Assembly (NCBI GenBank): GCA_035286125.1
Contig: JAYKIS010000042.1
Span: 1-37,376, forward strand
Origin: VGJW01 sp035286125
Lineage (GTDB): Bacteria; Cyanobacteriota; Sericytochromatia; S15B-MN24; VGJW01
Direction: 5' to 3'
DNA: 37,376 nucleotides
In this document: positions 1-8,056 of the stretch, one piece after another
Layout of the letters: every line of letters begins with the position of its first letter
Numbering within the stretch: position 1 is the stretch's first letter
Translations under genes and position numbers: made by a program
The notes under the pieces: generated by a model
Databases searched by the model: none
What the model saw: the letters and a program-made list of their open reading frames with translations, nothing else
What the model was told of the DNA's origin: nothing

Positions 1-1445
1 TGGGCCTCATCCGAAGTCCCGTGATGGCTTCCCGTCTCGAGCAGCAGGGCCTCTGCCAGCCCCATGAAACCCATGACCAGGGCACCACTGCGAAGCAGGG
101 CAGAAACGCCACCCACCGGTCCACCGGGCATCCGGCCGGCCAGAAAGGGAAAGTCCCCGGACCCGAGGCGCTCGAGGGTCTCGAGCCTGTGCTCCAGGCT
201 GCGCACGGCCAGATCCACCCGCTGCTCCAGCAACGCATCGAAGCCGAGGGGACCACGCCTGGCCTTCAAGACCAGACGCGGCAGATTGATCGAGACGGTG
301 GCCAGGTGCGCCACGCGGCCACGCGCCGGCGTACCGGGCACGCGGGCACAACCCGAGAGATAGGCACTGCGCGCACCCGAGGCCGCATTGGCCGGGGCAT
401 CACAGAAGACGAACGTCGGCATCAGGCGCTGACCGGCAACAGCGGCGGCCAGTTGCAGCAGGTCGTGGTTGGGATCGCCGGGGTCCCGGTTGATGCCACG
501 CGCCACCTTGAAAACCACATTCGGAAAGAGGGCCGGTTCGCCGCGACCGATGCCGCGGGCGAGGGCAGCCAGCAGGGCCTCGGTGCAACGGCGCCCGAGG
601 GGTGTGACGTCAAGGCCATCGGAGACCGAGGCATAGGGCACCGGGCCCGAGCCCCTGGCCGGAGCCGTGTTGCACGCATGGAGGAAGGCTTCTAAGGCCT
701 GGTCAAGGGCGGGGCCGGGGACTTCGTCGGGCAACAGGCGCGCGAGGACGCCGTCCAGATCGTCCGCCAGCATGCCGCCGAAGATCTCGTCCTGGACGGC
801 CTGGAACAACAGACTGACCTGGCCGAGGGCCGACGCCACCCGACGCGGTGGTCGGACCGAGCCCGTGCCTGTCCGGAAGCCCTCGCGCAGCAGGTCCTCG
901 ACCGGCAGGACCATCGAATTGAAGGTCTTGGCGTAGTGGTCCAGGTCGTGGACGTGCAGATCACCCCGAACGTGGGCGTCGGCCACTTCCTCCGGCAAGA
1001 GACGCTTCAGGTAGAAATCACGGGAAGCCGCCATCCCGATTCGCCACATCTTGCCCCCGGCCGTCGTGGCGCCGCCCTCGGCGTCTTCGTGGCCAGCCCC
1101 CGTGAGGATGTCCTCCACGGTCTGCAACAGGGCCGTCTTGGTCTCACGAATCCGGGCCCTGCGGGCGTGGTACAGGCTGAAGGCCCGTGCCACCGGCTCG
1201 AGGGCCTCGGCGGCGAGCACCTCCTCGATACAGGCCTGGACCAGTTCGACGGCCGGCACGCGTGGCGGCTCGGGAGCCCGGTCACGAACCCCTTCAAGGA
1301 CACGATCCACCAGACCCTCGACGAGCGCAGCATCGCGCACGCGGACGGATGCCACCGCCCGGTCGAGGACGACGCGAATCTTCTCGGGCTCGAAGACGAC
1401 GACGCGGCCGTCCCGCTTGCGAATCTGTTCAGGTAGCGTGTTCAT
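1..1445 (-). CDS. nrdD: Anaerobic (class III) ribonucleoside-triphosphate reductase, cut at left edge
   Basis: Reduces ribonucleotides to deoxyribonucleotides without oxygen, using a glycyl radical made by the activase NrdG. About 481 residues are visible; the C-terminus with the glycyl-radical loop lies beyond the window. An ATP-cone (residues about 4-97) is followed by a class III core with HDLDHY (about 167), the FPNVVFK motif and an LSGC motif whose Cys366 matches the thiyl-radical cysteine. The following SINLPRL also fits NrdD. Odd point: where the family usually has Asn-Cys in the first active-site loop (Cys79 of the T4 enzyme), this protein reads FNSMV, with Ser177. The ATG overlaps the nrdR stop by four bases (ATGA), so the two are cotranscribed; nrdG would be expected next, off the left edge. 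Family call is firm; the meaning of Ser177 is open. Confidence 0.9.
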   Translation of the reverse strand, partial: MNTLPEQIRKRDGRVVVFEPEKIRVVLDRAVASVRVRDAALVEGLVDRVLEGVRDRAPEPPRVPAVELVQACIEEVLAAEALEPVARAFSLYHARRARIRETKTALLQTVEDILTGAGHEDAEGGATTAGGKMWRIGMAASRDFYLKRLLPEEVADAHVRGDLHVHDLDHYAKTFNSMVLPVEDLLREGFRTGTGSVRPPRRVASALGQVSLLFQAVQDEIFGGMLADDLDGVLARLLPDEVPGPALDQALEAFLHACNTAPARGSGPVPYASVSDGLDVTPLGRRCTEALLAALARGIGRGEPALFPNVVFKVARGINRDPGDPNHDLLQLAAAVAGQRLMPTFVFCDAPANAASGARSAYLSGCARVPGTPARGRVAHLATVSINLPRLVLKARRGPLGFDALLEQRVDLAVRSLEHRLETLERLGSGDFPFLAGRMPGGPVGGVSALLRSGALVMGFMGLAEALLLETGSHHGTSDEA

Positions 1446-1942
1446 CGCGACAGCAAGGCCTCATCGGCACCCGGACCCTCTTCAATCGTCCGCTGCTCCG
1501 CGAGACGGGCCAACTCGCCCACGAAATCCGCGATGCTGGTGAACTGCCTGACCACCGAGGCGAAGCGGACATAAGCGACCTCATCGAGGTCTCTCAGGCG
1601 TTCGAGCACCATCTCACCGATGTCGGCAGAGCGTACCTCGCGATCTCCCCTGCGCTGGAAGAAGCGCTCGACATCGCTGGCCAGCGCCTCGAGCTGGGCG
1701 ACCGGCACCTCGCACTTCACCGTCGCCCGCAGCAATCCCGTCACCAGCTTCGAGGCATCGAAGGGCTGACGACTGCCATCACGCTTGACCACCACCAACG
1801 GCGGCGACTCGACCCGCTCATAGGTCGTGAAACGACGCTGGCAGGTACTGCAGGCACGGCGCCTGCGCAGGGAAACTTCACCATCCACGAGCCTGGACTC
1901 GAGGACCCTGCTGTCGGGCGAGGCGCACGCAGGACATCTCAT
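1442..1942 (-). CDS. nrdR: Transcriptional repressor NrdR
   Basis: Zinc-ribbon/ATP-cone repressor that senses ATP/dATP and controls ribonucleotide reductase genes. The 166-residue length is close to the family norm. The N-terminal ribbon is MRCPAC with the second pair CSTC and the signature RRRACSTCQRRFTTYER; the ATP-cone follows from about residue 49 (VVKRDGSRQPFD). It is the first gene of the nrdR-nrdD operon and overlaps nrdD by four bases. No Shine-Dalgarno site precedes the ATG; instead a TGA-TAGAAT extended -10 box lies six bases upstream, suggesting a leaderless transcript. I saw no convincing paired NrdR boxes in the short intergenic space. Confidence 0.95.
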   Translation of the reverse strand: MRCPACASPDSRVLESRLVDGEVSLRRRRACSTCQRRFTTYERVESPPLVVVKRDGSRQPFDASKLVTGLLRATVKCEVPVAQLEALASDVERFFQRRGDREVRSADIGEMVLERLRDLDEVAYVRFASVVRQFTSIADFVGELARLAEQRTIEEGPGADEALLSR

Positions 1943-1948
1943 GGTCTG

Positions 1949-1957
1949 ATTCTATCA
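1949..1957 (-). promoter_or_regulatory. Extended -10 promoter of nrdR
   Basis: On the minus strand the sequence reads TGA-TAGAAT, then six bases, then the nrdR ATG. With normal spacing from -10 to start site, transcription would begin at or within a base or two of the ATG. No clear -35 is visible, as is usual for extended -10 promoters. Confidence 0.5.
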
Positions 1958-1966
1958 GGCTCGACC

Positions 1967-2410
1967 ATGCCCCACCTCGCCAGCCTCATCCGATCAGGCC
2001 GCCTCCTTGCCGCCGGCACGGTCCTTGCCGCGTGCAGTCCGGCCTCGCTGCCAACGCCGGGACGTGACGGTCTCGTCCTGCAGGCCGGTGCCATCCGGGT
2101 CACGCCCGTCTCGGCGGGGCGTGTCACCGTGACGGGAGAGGCCGGAAGCGCGGCACCGCCGGCGATCAGGGTAACACTGACGGTTGAGGCGGCCGCGACA
2201 AGGCGTGCCGTCAGCCATCTGGGGCACATCACGGCCTCGGCCAGCGTGGCGCTCGCGGCTGATGGCAGTTTCGGTCCCGTGACCCTTGCGGGTGCCGGTG
2301 AGGTCGACCCCATCCTGGCAGGCTACACGCTCGAGATGCAGGCGTGGACAGCCGGAGGCGAGCCGGGCCCCTACCTCGTCAGGATACTCGAGGCTCCGGC
2401 CAGCCCATGA
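1967..2410 (+). CDS. Small predicted lipoprotein of unknown function
   Basis: A 147-residue protein divergent from nrdR. The N-terminus (MPHLASLIRSGRLLAAG) leads to a lipobox LAAC at about residue 23, so it is probably lipid-anchored outside the inner membrane. The mature part is rich in Ala, Val, Thr and Gly with alternating hydrophobic residues, which suggests a beta-sandwich, but I recognise no family. The ATG was chosen because it directly precedes the signal peptide. Its 3' end overlaps the end of convergent prmA by 32 bases. A TATCAG box eight bases before the ATG could be a weak -10. Confidence 0.6.
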   Translation: MPHLASLIRSGRLLAAGTVLAACSPASLPTPGRDGLVLQAGAIRVTPVSAGRVTVTGEAGSAAPPAIRVTLTVEAAATRRAVSHLGHITASASVALAADGSFGPVTLAGAGEVDPILAGYTLEMQAWTAGGEPGPYLVRILEAPASP

Positions 2411-3260
2411 CCAGGGCTTCCCAGTCGTCCTCGACGCGGCTGCCGAAGCGCACCAGTCCGCGCGAAGCGAAGGCAGCCTCGACATCGGGTATGCGCCTGC
2501 GGATGATGCCGGACAGGATCAGTACCCTGCCCGTGGTCGCAACAAGGGAGTCCGCCATGCCGATCAGCACGTCGGCGAGGATATTGGCCACGACAACGGC
2601 GGCAGGGCGTTGCGGGGGCACATCGGCGCGCTCCGCCTCGAAGCGCGCGGCCTCGCCATTGCGTGCGAGGTTCTCGAGGGCCGTCTCGACGGCCACGCTG
2701 TCGTTGTCGACGCCCCATGCCCGGGAAGCCCCCAGCTTCAGGGCCGCGAGCGCGAGCAAGCCGGTCCCGCAGCCGACGTCATAGACGGCCTCGCCCTCAC
2801 GCAGGTGCTCCTCGAGCAAGGCCAGCGCAAGGCGCGTCGTCGCGTGGGTCCCTGTCCCGAACGCCTGGCGCGGGTCCAGATCGAGCACGAGATCACCGGG
2901 CAGTGCTTCATAGGCTTCCCACGTCGGTCGCACGACGATCCGGGCGCCCAGGCGCTGGACTTTCCAGTACTGCTTCCAGCCTTCGGCCCAGTCCTCCTCG
3001 TCCTGTTCGGACCGCACGGTCGTCACGGGCAATCCGGACAACGCCACCTCGAGGCCCCGGGCCGTCTCCTCTGCCTCGATGACGGGCGCGTGCAGGTCGA
3101 TACGACCTGTCGTGTGAGCCGGCACATCCGGCTGAGGTTCATCCTCGGCATCCAGCTCGAGGGGCACGGACCAGTGCACGAAGCCACCCATCGCGAGCGC
3201 GGCCTCGACGTCCTCGAGCAGGTGCGGCGGGAAGGACAGCGCGAAGGTGACGTAGCGCAA
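2379..3260 (-). CDS. prmA: Ribosomal protein L11 methyltransferase
   Basis: S-adenosylmethionine-dependent methyltransferase that modifies ribosomal protein L11. Of 293 residues, the N-terminal part is the substrate-recognition domain with DWAEGWKQYWK (about 90-100); the C-terminal Rossmann domain has FGTGTHATT, the SAM-binding DVGCGTGLLALA, and VVANILADV, which corresponds to the NILA motif of PrmA. The start is a TTG one base after the stop of the upstream HD-GYP gene, so translation is probably coupled. The C-terminus overlaps the convergent lipoprotein gene by 32 bases. Confidence 0.93.
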   Translation of the reverse strand: MRYVTFALSFPPHLLEDVEAALAMGGFVHWSVPLELDAEDEPQPDVPAHTTGRIDLHAPVIEAEETARGLEVALSGLPVTTVRSEQDEEDWAEGWKQYWKVQRLGARIVVRPTWEAYEALPGDLVLDLDPRQAFGTGTHATTRLALALLEEHLREGEAVYDVGCGTGLLALAALKLGASRAWGVDNDSVAVETALENLARNGEAARFEAERADVPPQRPAAVVVANILADVLIGMADSLVATTGRVLILSGIIRRRIPDVEAAFASRGLVRFGSRVEDDWEALVMGWPEPRVS

Positions 3261-3261
3261 G

Positions 3262-4347
3262 CTACTCTGCCAGGACCTTGACGATGGCCACCGACCGCTC
3301 GCGCCGCAGGTCCAGCAAGGGGAACGGTGCCTTCAGGTCACGACCGCCCGAGTCCTTGACGACGGCCACCATCGGCCGCAGGGCAGCCGCCATGTCGATG
3401 TCCGTGACGATGGCGTGCTCGCCCGAGGACAGCTTCACCAACGTGCCCTTCGGGAAGGGGGCGATATTGGCCACGAAAGTCGTCACCAACTGTCGGTCGA
3501 AGAGCCGGTCCGCCGAGCGCAACAGGACATCGATGGCCTCGTGAGGCAGCAAGCGCTTGCGGTAGACACGATCGCTCGTCAAGGCATCGAAGACGTCCGC
3601 CAACGCGCCAATCTGGCCATAGAGGTGAATCTCGGGACCCTTGAGACCCTTCGGATAACCCGAACCGTCAATGCGCTCGTGATGCTGCAGCACCACGATC
3701 TTGGAATGCGCCGAGACGTTGAAGACCTCGCGTAGCGCATCGAAGCCCGCCCGAGGGTGCTCCTTGACCTTGGCGAATTCCTCCTCCGTCAGGGCACCCG
3801 GCTTGGAGAGGATTTCGGCGGGCACGACAGACTTGCCGATGTCGAGGAGCACGAGACCTGTTGCCAGGTCCTTGAGCTTGGGCTCGGGCAGGCCGAGCCT
3901 CTGCCCCATCATGACGCCCAGGACGCAGCAGTTGACACTGTGCGCGAAGGTGTAGCTGTCGAGGCTGCGCAGGTCCATCAACTGGACGACGAGGTCCTTG
4001 TGGCTCATCAGGTTCTCGACAATGGACTTGGACATCTCGGCGACGGCATCGACGTTGACGTTCACCTTGCCGGTCTCGTCCAGTTGCTTGCGAATGTCCG
4101 CGAAGCACCCCTCGATGGCTTGCACCGCCTCGAGGCGCAGGTCCTCGGGGATGACGTCATCCACCTCGAGGTCGGGCAGGCGCTCGTCCCTGACGTAGAT
4201 GTGGCTGAATTTGAGGTCGCGCAGCGCCTTGATGTAGCGCTCGGTCAGGGCCGTGCCCTGGCGCAGCAGGACCCGGCCGTCCGGCGTGTAGATGTTCTTG
4301 CCGAGCACCTGTCCGGCAGCTGCGGAGACAATCGAAATGGCGCGCAC
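3262..4347 (-). CDS. HD-GYP domain protein with altered HD motif
   Basis: A 361-residue protein of the HD-GYP family, whose active members hydrolyse cyclic di-GMP. An N-terminal segment (about 1-110) precedes the HD-GYP domain. Conserved elements are HSVNC (His136), the HPRAGF motif, HHERIDGSGYP and the C-terminal ADVFDALTSDRVYR. The HD dyad itself is lost: the usual LLHDIGK reads LVLLDIGK, with Leu168 in place of the metal-binding His. The protein may therefore be catalytically weak or a binding-only receptor. It starts with GTG at 4347 without a strong ribosome site and lies one base from prmA. A GGGGTATACT box is about 50 bases upstream. Confidence 0.88.
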   Translation of the reverse strand: MRAISIVSAAAGQVLGKNIYTPDGRVLLRQGTALTERYIKALRDLKFSHIYVRDERLPDLEVDDVIPEDLRLEAVQAIEGCFADIRKQLDETGKVNVNVDAVAEMSKSIVENLMSHKDLVVQLMDLRSLDSYTFAHSVNCCVLGVMMGQRLGLPEPKLKDLATGLVLLDIGKSVVPAEILSKPGALTEEEFAKVKEHPRAGFDALREVFNVSAHSKIVVLQHHERIDGSGYPKGLKGPEIHLYGQIGALADVFDALTSDRVYRKRLLPHEAIDVLLRSADRLFDRQLVTTFVANIAPFPKGTLVKLSSGEHAIVTDIDMAAALRPMVAVVKDSGGRDLKAPFPLLDLRRERSVAIVKVLAE

Positions 4348-4397
4348 TGGGAAGTTACCATCCGGGGCTAGACGACCCCGTGGCCGCCTACAGGGGA

Positions 4398-4403
4398 AGT
4401 ATA
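4398..4403 (-). promoter_or_regulatory. Putative -10 box upstream of the HD-GYP gene
   Basis: The minus strand reads GGGGGGTATACTTCCCC in the 75-base gap between the copper-protein gene and the HD-GYP gene. TATACT matches five of six consensus -10 positions. The G-run before TAT recurs at 5891 (minus), 8931 and 26460. Confidence 0.45.
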
Positions 4404-4422
4404 CCCCCCTCGGCCCGGTCCA

Positions 4423-5424
4423 TCATTCCTGTTCGGAGAGCAACCCCTGGGCCTCGTCACCGTCCGTAATCGTGTACAGGGCGTCACGCAACGGATTGGC
4501 CGGCCAGAAGTACAGGAAGAGGTTGGCATGTTCCTGCGTCTCGACCTTGCCCCCGAAGGTCACGGTAGCATCCGTACGGTTGACGTAGTCAGCCGTGAAC
4601 GAAACGCCGGAACCCGAGGCGATGGGAATACCCGGCTCGGGATAAGTCTCGAACGGCGGCTCCGCCCACGCCAGGCTTTCGTAAAGGAGGTCGCCGACCG
4701 CGGAGCCGTCCCAGCGCGAGACGGCAAAGCGCTTGCCCCGGCTGTGGAAATGGCCGGTCATCGCCGCGACATGGACATCGTGCCGAAACACGAACCACTG
4801 GGTGAAACTAGCCGTGGCCTGGGGCGGGATGCTCAGGCGCCGATTGTTGGCGAACAGGGTCCCCATCCGCGCGAGGGCAGCGCCCTCCGGGGCGAACCAC
4901 AGGTTGAGCTTGACCTCGGCACGCTCCGGCGTGACCTGGGTCGAGGCATTGACGTAATGGGACTGGATCACCAACTGCTGGCGGGGTTTCAGGAAAATGC
5001 CCGTGCCCGTCGGCAGCTGCCACTGCCCCCGGGGCGTCTGGTTGCCGGCGAACAGGTCATATTGGGTGAACGGCACCTGATCGAAGGTGTCTTCGAAGTG
5101 GTCTGGTGTCGCCTCGTCGGTCTTGAACAGGTTGCAATGATGCGAGCCCTCGCGCATCGCGAACTCGATGCGGGTGACAGCGACCTCCCGATCGACGGGC
5201 AGCTTCATGTAGAAGTTGCGCTGGACTTCCTGGCCACGCCGGACCTCGAAGGGCTCGATCGCCAGCTGGACGCCCTGACCCGCGGGTGGCGGTGCCAGAT
5301 CGAGCGGTGCCAGCGGCGTCGCTGAAGCCGCAGGCACCGGGGAGGCGCTGACCGCAGGCCCGCCCGCGCCCGCACAGGCCGTCACCAAGGCAGCCCCCCC
5401 GGCCGCTACGACCCCGCGCACCAT
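4423..5424 (-). CDS. PHM/DBM-like copper monooxygenase lipoprotein
   Basis: A 333-residue exported protein resembling copper type II, ascorbate-dependent monooxygenases (peptidylglycine and dopamine hydroxylases). A short signal ends in a lipobox-like VTAC. Metal ligands line up in order and spacing: SHHCNLF (His95, His96) and HYVN (His156) for the first copper, GHFHSRGK (His225, His227) for the second. Gaps of 61, 69 and 72 residues compare with 65, 70 and 70 in rat PHM. The sixth ligand, Met in the EMCNLY motif of PHM, is His299 here (QEHANLFLYF). The start lies two bases after the stop of the heme lipoprotein gene; an in-frame GTG at 5430 is an alternative. Substrate unknown. The fold call is strong, catalytic activity is inference. 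Confidence 0.78.
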   Translation of the reverse strand: MVRGVVAAGGAALVTACAGAGGPAVSASPVPAASATPLAPLDLAPPPAGQGVQLAIEPFEVRRGQEVQRNFYMKLPVDREVAVTRIEFAMREGSHHCNLFKTDEATPDHFEDTFDQVPFTQYDLFAGNQTPRGQWQLPTGTGIFLKPRQQLVIQSHYVNASTQVTPERAEVKLNLWFAPEGAALARMGTLFANNRRLSIPPQATASFTQWFVFRHDVHVAAMTGHFHSRGKRFAVSRWDGSAVGDLLYESLAWAEPPFETYPEPGIPIASGSGVSFTADYVNRTDATVTFGGKVETQEHANLFLYFWPANPLRDALYTITDGDEAQGLLSEQE

Positions 5425-5426
5425 GC

Positions 5427-5879
5427 TCACGGCAAGGCTCCCTGTTCTATCCACGCCCGGACCAGGGCCAACTGTACCGCATCCGGTGCGCGTCCCGGCG
5501 GCATGCGATCCCCGCCATCGGCCGGCGGTCCGGACATCTTGGCCAGCAACCAGCTGCGTCCGGGCTGCCCGGGGACCACCAGGCCGTATCCCTGACCCAC
5601 GGCCCCGGCGTTGGTCGGTACGGCCGCGACCAGCCTGTCGCGCAAACCAGGGCCCTCGAGCACGAGCCGGCCATGCCCCCCGGCCGCACCGTGACAGGAG
5701 CGGCTCGAGCACGACGGGGCAAAGACACCGTCGACGACATCGGCCAACAGCACGCGTCCCGGGGCAGGAGAGGCCGCCGGGGCAGGGGAGGCCGCCGGAG
5801 CAGGCGCGACCGCGCCGCCCGGCCGACAGGCCGCAACAAGCAACAGGGCCCACCATGGGGTGGGTCGTGGGGCCGACAT
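5427..5879 (-). CDS. Heme-binding (cytochrome c-like) lipoprotein
   Basis: A 150-residue exported protein. The N-terminus MSAPRPTPWWALLLVAACR gives a lipobox-like VAAC, followed by an Ala/Pro/Ser linker (about residues 21-41). The domain begins GVFAPSCSSRSCHG: a CX4CH variant of the CXXCH heme-attachment motif. Near the C-terminus, RMPPGRAPD and VRAWIEQGA match the Met-ligand loop and last helix of small c-type cytochromes found in lipoproteins and planctomycete-type domains. It is the first gene of a two-gene operon with the copper monooxygenase-like protein, so an electron-transfer role for that protein is a reasonable inference. A -10 box (TATCAT) lies six bases before the ATG. Heme binding needs experimental proof because of the unusual spacing. 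Confidence 0.7.
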   Translation of the reverse strand: MSAPRPTPWWALLLVAACRPGGAVAPAPAASPAPAASPAPGRVLLADVVDGVFAPSCSSRSCHGAAGGHGRLVLEGPGLRDRLVAAVPTNAGAVGQGYGLVVPGQPGRSWLLAKMSGPPADGGDRMPPGRAPDAVQLALVRAWIEQGALP

Positions 5880-5885
5880 GCCGGC

Positions 5886-5891
5886 ATGATA
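5886..5891 (-). promoter_or_regulatory. Putative -10 box of the heme lipoprotein operon
   Basis: The minus strand reads GGGGGGTATCAT, six bases, then the ATG at 5879. The spacing would place the transcription start at the start codon. It is back-to-back with the +-strand box at 5915-5923. Confidence 0.45.
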
Positions 5892-5914
5892 CCCCCCCGA
5901 AGACCGCGGGCCTT

Positions 5915-5923
5915 TGCTATGAT
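5915..5923 (+). promoter_or_regulatory. Extended -10 promoter of the sugar-binding protein gene
   Basis: TGC-TATGAT is followed by seven bases and the ATG at 5931. It suggests a leaderless mRNA and argues against the in-frame ATGs at 5919 and 5922, which lie inside the box. Confidence 0.5.
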
Positions 5924-5930
5924 GAGCGCC

Positions 5931-7160
5931 ATGCGGAAGGCTGCCCGCAAGCTGCTCGGGATCGGATGCCTCTCGATCCTGCTTTCTGCTTGCCAGGATC
6001 CCGCGGACCCGCGTGTCCTGACGGTGTGGCACAGCTGGGGCGGGTCGGAACTGGAAGCCCTGCGCAAGCTGGAGCAGGCGTTTCGCGACCGCGAACCCGG
6101 CATCCGCATCCAGTCCCTGCAGATCCCGCACGACCGACTCAAGGACAAGTTCCTGCGGTCTGCAGCAGCGAATGGTGGTCCCGATGTCCTTATCGGCGAC
6201 AACGACTGGGCGGCGACCTTCACCGAAGCCGACCTGCTGCTGCCCATCGCCGGCGCCAGGGACACGACGGCGCTGATGGCCGAGCAGGAAACGACCCAGT
6301 TCCCGGCCTCCGTGCGCGAAGCCGTCCGGGTCGGCGACCGGATGGTTGCCTGGCCGGAATCGGTCGAGGCCGTCGCCCTGTACTACAACCGCAAGCTGAT
6401 CAGCCGCCCCCCGGCCACCACGGCGCGCATGTTCGCCGACGCCGCGATCATCGACAGGGATGACGTCCGCGGCCTCGTCCTCAACACTGCCTTCTACTTC
6501 GTTTCGCCGTTCTATCTTGGCGGGGGCGCAAAGGTCCTCGACGATCGCGGCAATCCTGCCATCGACACCGGGGCAGGCAGGCGCATGCTGGGCTGGATCC
6601 GCGACGCCGCCCGGGCCCCCGGCGTGCTCGCCACGCAGGAATACGGCAAGCCGGACGCCCTCTTCAAGGCGGGGAAGGCCGCGATGATCGTCAACGGCCC
6701 CTGGGCTCTGGCGGATTACCGCGGCAAGCTGGGACCGGACCTTGGGGTGTCCGTGCTGCCCAGACTGGGGGCAGGCAAGCCCGCAGCACCGTGGGTAGGC
6801 GTCAAATGCATGATGGTCAATGCCAACTTGCCGATCGGACGCCGCAGCACGACCGCCAAGTTCTTGCGCCTGGTCGCCGAACCGGCCATGCAGCGCATGC
6901 TGGCCGAGACCGCGGGCCATGTCCCCGCGGTCCGTGGCGTGGCCCTGGGCAGCGATTCGCCCCTCGAGGTCTTCCAGCGCCAGATCACGACGGGAACGCC
7001 CAAGCGCGTGGACCCCAGGCTGGGCGTCGTCTGGGAGCCGATGGACAGAGCCATCCAGGAAGCCGTCGTGCATGGCGTACCGGCCGCCGAAGCCCTGAAG
7101 CGGGCCCAGGCGACCATCGTGGCGCGCCTCGCGGCCATGACGGCGCAGGAGGCCCCGTGA
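5931..7160 (+). CDS. ABC transporter sugar-binding lipoprotein (family 1)
   Basis: Extracytoplasmic binding protein of a carbohydrate-type ABC importer, 409 residues. MRKAARKLLGIGC runs into a lipobox LLSAC, giving a lipid-anchored protein. The mature start VLTVWHSWGGSELEALRKL and the segments GPDVLIGDNDW, YYNRKL and KAAMIVNGPWAL are typical of maltose/maltodextrin-type binding proteins. The next gene begins inside its stop codon (GTGA), and two permeases follow, so the three form one operon. The substrate cannot be read from the sequence; the glucan phosphorylase at 17.5-20 kb makes an alpha-glucoside possible but not shown. Confidence 0.88.
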   Translation: MRKAARKLLGIGCLSILLSACQDPADPRVLTVWHSWGGSELEALRKLEQAFRDREPGIRIQSLQIPHDRLKDKFLRSAAANGGPDVLIGDNDWAATFTEADLLLPIAGARDTTALMAEQETTQFPASVREAVRVGDRMVAWPESVEAVALYYNRKLISRPPATTARMFADAAIIDRDDVRGLVLNTAFYFVSPFYLGGGAKVLDDRGNPAIDTGAGRRMLGWIRDAARAPGVLATQEYGKPDALFKAGKAAMIVNGPWALADYRGKLGPDLGVSVLPRLGAGKPAAPWVGVKCMMVNANLPIGRRSTTAKFLRLVAEPAMQRMLAETAGHVPAVRGVALGSDSPLEVFQRQITTGTPKRVDPRLGVVWEPMDRAIQEAVVHGVPAAEALKRAQATIVARLAAMTAQEAP

Positions 7161-8056
7161 AGGCGCGTCGTGCCTTGTTCCTGCCCTTGGCCTTCATCGG
7201 TCCGGCAGCCCTGGTCATGGCGGCCGTCACGCTTTACCCCATCCTGTACGGCATCGGGATGGCTTTCACGGACTTCTCGGTCCGGAACCTGCGCCACCAG
7301 GACCCTCACTTCGTCGGCCTGGCCAACTTCTGGGCGATCCTCGGTGGCAGTGACGCGCTCGGCATCTCGTTCCCCCGTATCCTCGGCTTCAACCTGCTCT
7401 GGACGGTGGTCAACCTCGTCTTCCATGTCTCGCTCGGCGTGGGCCTCGCCATGATGCTCGACCGCCCCGGCCTCAGGGGCAGTCGTCTCTACCGCGCGGC
7501 GCTCATCCTGCCTTGGGCCGTCCCGACCTATGTCACGTCGCTGACGTGGCGCAACATGTTTGACGCCCAGTCCGGTGCGGTGAACCTGCTGCTGGCTTCC
7601 TGGGGCATTCAGGGCCCGGACTGGTTCGCCCACTTCGGCACGGCCTTTGCTGCGGTCCTGACGACCAACATCTGGCTGGGCTTTCCGTTCATGATGATGG
7701 TGACATCGGCGGGGCTCAAGGCCATACCCCGAGAAACCCAGGAAGCAGCGGCGCTGGACGGCGCGTCGGCCTGGCAGCGATTCAGGCATGTGACCCTGCC
7801 CCAGCTTCGCCCGACGCTGGTCCCGGCCATCCTGATGGGCTTCATCTGGACCTTCAACCAGTTCAACGTGCTCTACTTCGTCGGCAAGGGCGAACCGCTC
7901 GGCCAGACGGAAATCCTCGTCACGCAGGCCTACCGGTTCGTTGACCCGCTCGGGCTGTACGGCACGGCCTCGGCCTTCGCGCTCATCATCTTCGTGATCC
8001 TGCTCGGCTTCACGCTGCTGCAACTGCGTCTCACCCGGGCGGTGGAAGACCGATGA
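7157..8056 (+). CDS. ABC sugar transporter permease, MalF/UgpA type
   Basis: Inner-membrane permease of 299 residues with about six hydrophobic segments, the first near residues 5-30. The cytoplasmic EAA loop that docks the ATPase is present (QEAAALDGASAWQRFRHVTL, about residues 194-213). It begins with GTG overlapping the binding-protein stop by four bases; GGAGG six bases upstream of the GTG supports that start. It in turn overlaps the next permease by four bases (ATGA). Confidence 0.9.
   Translation: MKARRALFLPLAFIGPAALVMAAVTLYPILYGIGMAFTDFSVRNLRHQDPHFVGLANFWAILGGSDALGISFPRILGFNLLWTVVNLVFHVSLGVGLAMMLDRPGLRGSRLYRAALILPWAVPTYVTSLTWRNMFDAQSGAVNLLLASWGIQGPDWFAHFGTAFAAVLTTNIWLGFPFMMMVTSAGLKAIPRETQEAAALDGASAWQRFRHVTLPQLRPTLVPAILMGFIWTFNQFNVLYFVGKGEPLGQTEILVTQAYRFVDPLGLYGTASAFALIIFVILLGFTLLQLRLTRAVEDR

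Noticed and set aside
1187..1966. Upstream extension of the small lipoprotein frame
   Set aside because: The extra sequence is antisense to nrdR and nrdD; the signal peptide begins at 1967.
5880..7073. Extension of the minus-strand heme lipoprotein frame upstream to 7073
   Set aside because: It would run antisense through the sugar-binding protein gene; the signal peptide and -10 box place the real start at 5879.
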